Part shown: positions 57,327 through 64,000 of the stretch, piece after piece
How the letters are laid out: every line of letters begins with the position of its first letter
How positions within the stretch are numbered: position 1 is the first letter of the stretch
From: Mauremys mutica
Lineage: Eukaryota > Chordata > Testudines > Geoemydidae
DNA: 64,000 nucleotides
Assembly: GCF_020497125.1 (NCBI RefSeq)
Contig: NC_059073.1
Location: 11,181,225 to 11,245,224 of the forward strand
Reading direction: 5' to 3'
The notes under the pieces: model-generated
The model's database searches: none
What the model was told of the DNA's origin: nothing
The model's input: only the letters and a program-made list of their open reading frames with translations
Program-made: the position numbers and the translations under genes

Positions 57327-57771
57327 ATGGACTCCCTCACCAACCTGGTGAGAACTTCAGACTTTGTGTTAGCCCCGAGGGCCTTTGGACTTGTGTGGCG
57401 AAAGCGCTACATGAGTGACAGTTCCGACGAGGGCCCTTTGACTCAGCCGTTGATGGATACGCCAGAACCCGAAACCCAAACCCTCGTGAGGCACCCCGAT
57501 GAGCATGAAGGCCTCTCATTGTCCACCCCCCTAGAGGTGGAAGACGAATGCAGCTCGGTGGAGTCACAAGGTGAACAGAAAAGATGTCGCTCAGGTAAAT
57601 GAATGATGAAGAAGTGGCGGTTGATGATGGGGTGTAATGAGGTTAGGAACCGGGAGGTTGTATAAATCTAAAAACAAGCTGTGGGGTGCTTACACTGTTT
57701 CTTTTCTGAAAGTCTCTCAACAGCTCGACGACGCCTTTCTAGAGGCCTTTGAGAACTGACAGCGGTAGTTT
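57327..57771 (+). pseudogene. TIR-encoded spliced gene, left copy, frameshifted
   Basis: ATG at 57327 opens a frame encoding 'RTSDFVLAPRAFGLVWRKRY' and an acidic Ser/Thr-rich continuation. A donor CAG|GTAAAT lies at 57594/57595 and an acceptor CAACAG| at 57723, with 'LDDAFLE' at the start of exon 2. Relative to the right copy about seven bases are missing near 57560-57580, so exon 1 ends out of frame, and exon 2 reads a stop after eleven codons (about 57757). The first exon alone gives 91 codons. The product is unknown; see the right copy. Confidence 0.7.
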
Positions 57772-57880
57772 TTTTTCATGTTTTTGCTCATGTCTGAGAC
57801 ACAGATCTCAAGAGGAAAATCCGGAAAAGGACAAAATGGAAGAATGAACCAGCTCAGACTCCCTTATGGTAGGGGTCGTG

Positions 57881-58042
57881 GTGTCCATTTTTACAGGCGT
57901 TTGTAAAACATCATGTGAAACCAGGCGATTAATAAAATGTATTTATTTAAATGTGTCAATATGAATGTGTCCCCCTTCATATTTGTGTTATTAAAAGACG
58001 GTACCAGTAACAGTCATTTCTACACAGGCAGCTCTGTTAAAG
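57881..58042. other. Polinton spacer between TIR and integrase
   Basis: AT-rich non-coding sequence with AATAAA at 57931-57936, a possible polyadenylation signal of the TIR gene. Confidence 0.5.
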
Positions 58043-58183
58043 AAAATATATTACACCCCCGGGGAAGTTGAGCGCTTCGGCGGGGTGAACCCTCTTTCTC
58101 AAGTGGCCAGAAAGCATAGCAAAACTTTGAATAGAAGACAGGTAACAGCTTGGCTTTCAGACAGGGACACTTACACTTTACAC

Positions 58184-59640
58184 ATTTCCACCCCACCATC
58201 AATCTCAGCCTGGACCATTCCACACAAGAGATCCACTTCCTAGACACCACAGCACTCATAAACGATGGCCACATAAACATCACCCTACTGACCGCTATAC
58301 TTACTACATGCCTCCAGCTTTCACCCAGACCACACCACTCGATCCATTGTCTACAGCCAAGCTCTATGATACAATCCCATTTGCTCCAACCCCTCACATA
58401 GAGACAAACACCTACAACATCTCCATCAAGCATTCTTACAACTACAGTACCCACCTGCTGAAGTGAAGAAACAGACTGACAGAGCCAGAAGAGTACGCAG
58501 GAGTCACCTAATACAGGACAGGCCCAACAAAGAAAGTAACAGAACGCTACTAGCCATCACCTTCAGCCCCCAACCAGTGGCATATTATCGCCTAGGCCAA
58601 CAAGGCTTAGGCCTAGGGCGGCAAATTTGCTCACACCCCCTACCCAACTCTGCCCCTTCCTCAAATCCCTGGCCCGCCTCCTCCCCCAGGCACGCCATGC
58701 TTCCCTCCTTCCACCTCCCTCCCAGGCTTGCCACGTGAAAGTGCTGGGAGAGAGGGAGAAGTGAATAGCGGCACATTCAGAGGAGGCGGAGCAGAGGTGA
58801 GCTGGACCACGGGTGCGGGGAGTAACCTGGGGGGGCCCGGGAACTGCTCCCCATCCCAGCTCATCTCCGCTCCACCACCACCATCCCCCGAGCGTGCCAC
58901 AACTCCCCTTCTCCCCACCCCCTCCCAGTCTTGCCGCGGGGGAGCAGAGGTGAGCTGGCGTGCAGGGTGGGGAGGGGGCGCGGCAATTTTTTGAGGTCCT
59001 AGGGGTGGCAAATTTGTTAATCCGCCACTGCCTCCAACTAAAACCTTTCCAGAGCATCATCAAGGATCTACAACCTATCCTGAAGGATGATCCATCACTC
59101 TCACAGATCTTGGGAGACAGGTCTGTCCTCGCTTACAGACAGCCCCCAATCCTACAGCAACCACACACCACACAACAAAACACTAACCCAGGAACCTATC
59201 CTTGCAACAAAGCCTGTTGCCAAGTTTGTTCAGGTATCTATTTAGGGGATACCATCATAGGACCTAATCACATCAGCCACGCCACCAGGGGCTCGTTCAC
59301 CTGCACATCTACCAATGTGATAGATGCCATCATGTGCCAGCAATGCCCCTCTGCCATGTACTTTGGCCAAAGCGGACAGTCTCTACATAAAAGAATAAAT
59401 GGACACTAATCAGACATCAAGAATTATAACATTCAAAAACCAGTCGGAGAACAATTCAATCTCCCTGGCCACTTGATTACAGACCTAAAAGTCACTATAT
59501 TACAACAACAAAACTTCAAAAACAGATTCCAACAAGAGACTGCTGAATTGGAATTAATTTGCAAATTGGACACCATTAAATTAGGCTTGAATAAAGACTG
59601 GGAGTGGATGGGCCATTACACAAAGTAAAACTCTTTCCCC
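58184..59640 (+). pseudogene. Penelope-like RT C-terminus and GIY-YIG endonuclease relic
   Basis: Penelope-like elements encode a reverse transcriptase fused to a GIY-YIG nuclease that nicks the target. After the nested MITE the frame reads 'LKPFQSIIKDLQPIL', 'SVLAYRQPPIL', a Cys-rich linker ('YPCNKACCQVC', about 59199), 'GSFTCTSTNVIDAIMCQQCP' (about 59290-59349) and 'MYFGQSGQSLHKRINGH' (about 59356), where the GIY counterpart is VID, and YIG is YFG. A TAA at 59407 breaks the frame; 'GEQFNLPGHLI' and 'ETAELELICKLDTIKLGLN' follow to about 59628. The RT active site is outside the truncated copy. This Cys-bearing linker with GIY-YIG is the Neptune-type arrangement. Confidence 0.85.
58575..59030. 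mobile_element. hAT MITE nested in the Penelope-like element
   Basis: Ends CAGTGGCATATTATCGCC and GTTAATCCGCCACTG are imperfect inverted repeats. Flanks cccccaac (58567-58574) and cctccaac (59031-59038) agree at 7 of 8. Subterminal 'ctagggcggcaaatttg' and 'caaatttgccacccctagg' are also inverted. The frames in this GC-rich body are not genes. Confidence 0.85.
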
Positions 59641-59839
59641 TTGCTTATTTTTCCCCCACTACAGTTCCTCACATCTCCTTGTCAATTGCTGGAAATGGGC
59701 CATTTTCATTACCACTACAAACAGTTCTTTTTCTCCCCTGCTGATAATAGCTCACCTTAACTGATCACTCTCCTTATAGGGTGTATGGTAACACCCATTG
59801 TTTCTTGTTCTCTGTGTATATCTATATCTTCCTACTGTA

Positions 59840-59944
59840 TTTTCCAATGCATGCATCCCATGAAGTGGGCTGTAGCCCATGAAAGCTTATACTCAAATAA
59901 ATTTGTTAGTCTCTAAGGTGCCACAAGTACTCCTGTTCTTTTTT
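59840..59944 (+). ncRNA. Hammerhead-like segment and 3' tail of the Penelope element
   Basis: At 59861-59910: CCCATGA, a 6-bp hairpin stem GUGGGC...GCCCAU, GAAA, a tiny GC-UUAU-AC loop, then UC. The order matches the hammerhead core (CUGAUGA, stem II, GAAA, stem III, UH), which is known to occur at Penelope-like ends. The core here reads CCCAUGA, so this copy cannot be active. Stem I is not evident. Confidence 0.5.
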
Positions 59945-60777
59945 CACTTTACACAAACCAGCTCAAATACATTTTAAAAGAAACAAGACCATTGGTTCAG
60001 ATGTGGATGTGCAATGGCAGGCAAATTTGGTGGATATGCACCAGTTCTCCAAATGCAACAGCAGTTTTAAGTACATCTTAACAGTGATAGACATTCTATC
60101 CAAATATGCCTGGGCCTTAGGTCAAAAACACAAGATAAGTGGTGAGGTATCCAAGGCCTTTCAAGCTATTTTCAGCAAAGGTCACGTGCCTCTCCCTTTG
60201 AGAAATGCGACCACATGAGACTATCTAAAACCAAAGGAGCTTTTGAAAAAGGTTATGAAAAGACCTTTACCGATGAGATATTCCTTGGGCATGCCAAGCC
60301 TTGCTCAAAACATGTTTCAACAAGCACAGACATGTATTTTGTGATAATTTTCACAGCCATGTTACCCAATAAAGCACCCCAGGTGAGGGGTTTAAAGACA
60401 ATTGATGTTTGGTGTTTGGTTTGTTTTTTTTTAAAAAGACCAATTCAGAAAAAAGTACACAGATTATTATTTTTTAATTGAAATAATCGCTCGTGAGGTC
60501 CCCTAAATAATCCCCCCGAGGGGGATTCCACTCACCCTCCCTTTTCACAAATATCACCAAGTCAGTGTCGTGGTACAGGCACCACTCTTGCAATCTCTCT
60601 AGGAGGTTGTATAGTTCTAAGTGGGCATAAGCAGTGGTGAAACAGGCTATGAAGGTGTTGGTATTGCCAGAGACAGAGTACCTGTCTTTTGCGTGCTTCC
60701 AAGACACACACACGGTTTCATCGTCGATAAACTCACGGGATGAAACCTTGTAATTGGGGGAAACAGGTACTGAAAGA

Positions 60778-61250
60778 GTGGAGAAATTGGAGAGGGTCCA
60801 AAGAAGAGCAACAAGAATGATTAAAGGTCTAGAGAACATGACCTATGAAGGAAGGCTGAAAGAATTGGGTTTGTTTAGTTTGGAAAAGAGAAGACCGAGA
60901 GGGAACATGATAGCAGTTTTCAGGTATCTAAAAGGGTGTCATAAGGAGGAGGGAGAAAACTTGTTCATCTTCACCTCTAGGGATAGAACAAGAAGCAATG
61001 AGCATAAACTGCAGCAAAGGAGGTTTAGACTGGACATTAGGAAAAAGTTCCTAACTGTCAGGGTGGTTAAACACTGGATTGCCGAGGGAGGTTGTGGAAT
61101 CTCCATCTCTGGAGATATTTAAGAGTAGGTTAGATAAATGTCTATCCGGGATGGTCTAGACAGTATTTGGTCCTGCCATGAGGGCAGGGGACTGGACTTG
61201 ATGACCTCTCGAGGTCCCTTCCAATCCCAGAATCTATAAATCTATAAAAT
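60778..61250 (+). mobile_element. CR1 3' fragment within the polymerase
   Basis: The frame 60754-61122 reads the CR1 C-terminus: '[15 protein letters not shown]', '[20 protein letters not shown]', '[20 protein letters not shown]'. The 3' UTR has 'ggtcctgccatgagggcaggggactggacttgatgacctctcgaggtcccttccaatcc' and ends with 'aatctataaatctataaaat'. Severely 5'-truncated. Confidence 0.9.
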
Positions 61251-61946
61251 CATAAAAGGAAAAAGATACAGATGAGAGCTAGAATTGGTTAAATGGAATC
61301 AATTACATACAATAATGGCAAAGTTCTTGGTTCAGGCTTGTAGCAGTGATAGAATAAACTGCAGGTTTAAAATTAAGTCTCTGGAGTCCATCCCCAGCTG
61401 GGACGGGTCATCAGTTCTTTGTTCAGAGCTTCAGTTTGTAGTAAAGTCCCTTCAGAGGTAAGAAGCAGGACTGAAGACAAGCTGGAGATGAGGCATCAGC
61501 CTTTTATAGTCTTTTCCAGGTGTAAGAACACCTCTTTGTCCTTACTGTGGAAAATTACAAGCAACATGGAGTCTGGAGTCACATGGGCAAGTTCCTGCAT
61601 ACTTTGCTGACTTACAAGGCGCATCTGCCTTCTCTCAATGGGTCAATTGTGTAGCTGATGGTCCTTAATGGGCCATCAAGCAGGCTAGGCAGAGCTAACA
61701 CCAACTCGTCTGGGATGTCACCCAGAAGCATAGCATAAGTTTGAGATACAGACAGGATAGAGCCAATATTCATAACTTCAACTACAAAATGACACATTCA
61801 TATAGACAGCATAATCATAACCAGCAACCCATAACCTGGTCTTAGACCCCTTATATGACCCCCTTTACAAAAGATTTGGTGCCACTACAGGACCTTGGTT
61901 GCAATCATATTCTATACGGTCCCAGTTCAAGTTAAGAATGTGACAC
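61251..61946 (-). repeat. Candidate solo LTR within the polymerase
   Basis: On the minus strand it begins TGTCACATTC directly at the polymerase break. CAGG adjoins the insertion on both sides (60764-60767 and 61947-61950), which suggests that LTR plus CR1 lie in one insertion site, with CR1 either inside the LTR or next to it. The inner LTR end is not resolved. Confidence 0.5.
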
Positions 61947-62033
61947 AGGCATCTTCCGGTTTGGTCATTTTCTTTAAAACATGGCCAGGGTCTGCACTAA
62001 ATTGCACAGCATTTATCAAGGTCACCCCTTACG

Positions 62034-62911
62034 CTAAATGTTCTTGGGTAGGCACAGACATTGCGTAGCATAACCTATGGCAAGAACAGTGTTTAATAAG
62101 CTTTCCAAACATAACTCAGCACACAGATGCCGGAGCTTGAAGTTTAGATCTACTGAAGTCCAAGTCACACAGTCATGGTGCCATTGGGCTGGCGCATCTA
62201 TGACACAGCCCTCACAATCTTCAAAAAGCTTTTCCCTAGGGCACTGATTAAGGACAGCATAAACAGCAACACGTACAATAGTCCGCATGACTTTTTTACG
62301 CTCACGACGTGGCCTTGGCTCAGTTAGTTCCATGCCAAGCCTCCTAAACTCCTCATAGCCGTCATCCTTGGAGTCCTCTTCAACAATTTGTACCGGCATT
62401 GAGCAAAAACAAGGAGAGCCCGGTTCATCTTCGCTGCTTGATGCAATGCTGTCCAGGGCCTCTGGGTCCTCTAGAAAGGCATCGTCAAGCTGTGGAGAGA
62501 TTTTCAGAAAAGAAAGAGTGTAAGTTCCCACTCCTTGTTTTTAAATATACACAACCCACCCCACCCCCCGGTTCCTAACTCCATTACACCCCATCATCAA
62601 CAGTCACTTCTTAATCATTCATTTACCTGAGCAATGTCTTTTCCGTTCACCTTGTCCTCCGATGACTCCCCTGAGCTGCGTTCACCTTCCACCTCTAGGG
62701 GGGCGGACAATGAGAGGCCATCACACTCATTGGTGTGCCTCACGAGAGTTTGGGTTTCGGGTTCCAACGTATCCATCAATGGCTGAGTCAAAGGGCCCTC
62801 GTGGGAACTGTCGCTCATGTAGCGCTTTCTCCACACAAGTCCAAAGGCCCTCGGGGCTAACACAAAGTCTGAAGTTCTCACCAGGGGTGGTGAAGGAGTC
62901 CATGCTTCCAC
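62034..62911 (-). pseudogene. TIR-encoded spliced gene, right copy, nearly intact
   Basis: Two exons on the minus strand: exon 1 62911-62627, a 137-bp intron (62626-62490) with GTAAAT donor and CCACAG acceptor, exon 2 62489-62034. Junction in phase 0. Exon 1 begins with the same 'RTSDFVLAPRAFGLVWRKRY' block as the left copy. Exon 2 is acidic at first ('LDDAFLEDPEALDSIASSSE'), then basic ('RPRRERKK'), then Cys/His-rich: C-x2-C, then HHDC, more Cys downstream, with the tail disturbed by the deletion near 62034. A one-base insertion just after the ATG (62893-62886 region) puts the start out of frame. No family identified. The acidic N-terminus plus Cys/His C-terminus recalls early regulatory proteins of small DNA viruses; this is only a resemblance. 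Confidence 0.65.
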
Positions 62912-63472
62912 GATTTCTAAAGCACACGTCCTTGGTAAAAGATGGCCTCTTCTGCCCTGGTGCTGGGACTTATGGGGTGATAGTGTTGCGCTCTGATTGG
63001 CAGAGGGCGCTGGGAGGAGTTCTTAGAAGGGTCACACGACCCTCATCTGGACAGGTCACCCCATCCCGGAACACCACCGATTGGTCAAATCTGCTCTCAG
63101 GGTGGTCCTATGTAGCCGAAACCCACCGCGATTGGTAGAGTGCAGTGGGAGGAGTTCTTAGAGGGGTCACACGAGCCACATCCGGATGGGTCACCCCACC
63201 CTGGAACACCCCTGATTGGTCAAATCCCCTCTCCGGGTAGGCCTATGAGGGCGAAACCTCTCCTGATTGGTAGAGGGCAGTGGGAGGAGTTCTTAGAGGG
63301 GTCACATGACATACTTTGCTTCCGGTCATGTGTCCTCCTTGACCCTGGAAGTAATACCCTGTGGATGGGACTTCTGGTGATAGGTGGGCGGGGTTTAAGC
63401 GGTCAAGGGGCGGTGTTTTAGGAGTCAAAGGGCCGGTTTGTTTTTGATTGATGGTAGGGCCCTAATAGTACT
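62370..63472 (-). repeat. Right terminal inverted repeat of the Polinton
   Basis: Reverse complement of the left TIR; its three 'ggagttcttaga...gggtcaca' units lie at about 63014, 63146 and 63281, with 'gattggtcaaatc' (CCAAT reversed) between them. It ends ...AATAGTACT before ACTGGA. Confidence 0.9.
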
Positions 63473-63896
63473 ACTGGACACACTTACAGGCCCTTGCCTT
63501 CCAAAAGGGTGGCTTTGTAAATTTTGTGTCAGCTCTTCTTGAAGGAAGGATTGATTCTTGAACCGCATGAAGTAAAGTAATAAATCCAGTGAGCTAGCCA
63601 CACGCTCAATCTCATCCAAGGTCCCAGGCCCCCCTTCATCTTGGAATCTGGGTTTAAATGTCATACCCCAAGGAGAGTCACTTATACATCAGTCTCTGTG
63701 TCCCAGGACAACAAGCCATTCTTCTCAGCCACTTTAGCCCATGCTTACCGGGCCCACTGGATGATAGAGAGACGTTGGAATTTGTGGGCCCCTGCTATTA
63801 GTGGGCATGCTGGCAGGGTGAGATTCAGTAGGATGGAAACCGGACACCCTTGGAGGCCCTTGCCTTCCAAAAGGGTGGCTTTGTAAATTTAGTGTC
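63473..63896. repeat. Right flank: tandem repeat, one full and one partial unit
   Basis: The unit starting 'ggacac...ggcccttgccttccaaaagggtggctttgtaaatt' at 63476 starts again at 63842, period 366. The second copy runs to about 63896 before diverging. It contains the uninterrupted target ACCGGA at 63839-63844. Confidence 0.85.
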
Positions 63897-64000
63897 AGGT
63901 GTTCTGGATCGAGGGTCCTTGGACATTTGGGACTTCATTTTGTGTTGCAGCTTGCTGAAGGTTTGCTTCAGGCACATTAACATCTTTTGGAGAACTTTGC
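63897..64000. other. End of window, unassigned
   Basis: Last 104 bases, no feature recognised. Confidence 0.4.

Larger units (their letters stand above)
56755..57880 (+). repeat. Left terminal inverted repeat of the Polinton
   Basis: Aligns in reverse to about 62370-63472, starting at 'taccatcaatcaa' next to each end and running through the three enhancer-like repeats, the first exon, the intron and part of exon 2 of the TIR gene. The inner limit is approximate, since similarity fades around 57840-57890. Confidence 0.85.
58184..59944 (+). mobile_element. Penelope-like element inserted in the integrase
   Basis: Bounded by the perfect 10-bp duplication CACTTTACAC (58174-58183 and 59945-59954). 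It is 5'-truncated: the start encodes 'TINLSLDHSTQEIHFLDTTA' of the reverse transcriptase C-terminal part, the end the GIY-YIG endonuclease, a non-coding tail and the shared 3' block with 'gtctctaaggtgccacaagtactcctgttcttttt'. A hAT MITE at 58575-59030 interrupts it. Confidence 0.9.
58043..60330 (+). pseudogene. Polinton integrase relic, split by a Penelope-like element
   Basis: Retroviral-type integrases insert element DNA into the host chromosome. Reading starts at about 58043 with the N-terminal part ('RFGGVNPLSQVARKH', 'QVTAWLSDRDTYTLH') that precedes the catalytic core, runs into the nested element at 58183, and resumes in the same frame at 59945. There 'VQWQANLVDMHQFSK' (about 60009) and 'YILTVIDILSKYAW' (about 60081) supply the first two Asp of the D,D-35-E core. 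A deletion near 60190-60235 removes the catalytic Glu; 'GAFEKGYEKTFTDEIF' (about 60239) is the C-terminal domain in a shifted frame. Thus dead for at least two reasons. Frame recovery across the 1,771-bp insertion is exact. Left of centre and plus-strand, as usual for one end of a Polinton. Confidence 0.9.
60478..62026 (-). pseudogene. Polinton family-B DNA polymerase relic, split by LTR and CR1
   Basis: Protein-primed polymerases replicate Polinton DNA. On the minus strand a first piece (62026-61948) encodes 'NAVQFSADPGHVLKKMTKPE'; after about 1.18 kb of inserted sequence the frame resumes at 60767 with '[20 protein letters not shown]', then 'FTTAYAHLELYNLLERL' and the palm motif C region 'CLYHDTDLVIFV' (about 60578-60543), where the family has YxDTDS; the Ser is Leu. 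'GDYLGDLTS' follows, and the frame ends at 60474-60480. Upstream domains (exonuclease, motifs A and B, TPR1/TPR2) and the C-terminal end are gone. The junction with the TIR gene at about 62030 is a large deletion. Confidence 0.85.
56755..63472. mobile_element. Polinton/Maverick (adintovirus-like) element, deleted and nested
   Basis: Self-synthesising DNA transposon related to adintoviruses. Seen: inverted ends starting AATAGTATAAGGGACC (left) and AGTACTATTAGGGCCC (right, reversed); flanks ATCGGA and ACTGGA, both one transition from ACCGGA, which stands uninterrupted at 63839-63844 in the neighbouring repeat unit. Six-base duplications and AG starts are typical of Polintons. Inside are an integrase relic on the plus strand and a protein-primed polymerase relic on the minus strand, converging near 60475. 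ATPase, protease and capsid genes, which normally fill the centre, and the N-terminal polymerase are gone. Without later insertions about 3.8 kb is left of a family normally 15-20 kb. Not functional. Confidence 0.9.

Noticed and set aside
58563..59063. 166-codon minus-strand Gly/Pro-rich frame
   Set aside because: It spans the GC-rich hAT MITE nested in the Penelope-like element.

Overview
The window looks like nuclear DNA of a turtle, probably a cryptodire. Three signals point that way: SINEs with a tRNA-like head and a CR1-like tail (the 'tortoise polIII SINE' design), many CR1 LINE copies ending in ATTCTATG-type repeats, and Penelope-like, hAT, Harbinger-like and Polinton remnants together with old MIR-type SINEs. 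I found no host protein-coding exon, no tRNA or rRNA gene and nothing prokaryotic. What is readable is almost entirely transposable elements at many stages of decay, often nested.

Region 1-5,000: a decayed ZBED-type hAT transposase gene (422-4723) is split by a Ty3/gypsy-type retrotransposon (765-3166). That element has an LTR, a primer-binding site matching tRNA-Ile and a PNMA-like gag with a CCHC knuckle. Region 5,000-19,000: non-autonomous DNA transposons (hAT type with 8-bp target duplications, Harbinger-like with 3-bp, TA-flanked mariner-like), MIR-type SINEs, two CR1 copies and long unassigned stretches. Region 19,000-30,000: several CR1 copies, one 2 kb long, with MITEs nested inside, including three copies of one 311-bp hAT MITE family. 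Region 30,000-53,000: mostly unassigned sequence with a near-intact CR1 reverse transcriptase (40190-41889, one in-frame stop), a long CA repeat, solo-LTR candidates and three tortoise SINEs. Penelope-like 3' ends, several folded back on themselves, lie between 18,900 and 59,950.

Region 56,447-63,896 is the most interesting part: a deletion-derived Polinton/Maverick (adintovirus-like) element at 56755-63472. It has terminal inverted repeats of about 1.1 kb, a 6-bp target duplication, an integrase relic at one end and a protein-primed family-B polymerase relic at the other, facing each other. Each inverted repeat carries a copy of a small spliced gene preceded by three CCAAT-containing repeats. 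The integrase was later split by a Penelope-like element, itself split by a hAT MITE; the polymerase was split by LTR and CR1 sequence. The Polinton sits in a ~366-bp tandem repeat whose neighbouring unit preserves the empty target site.

All identifications come from reading motifs, termini and target duplications by eye; no database search was possible. Boundaries marked by target duplications are precise, the others approximate.
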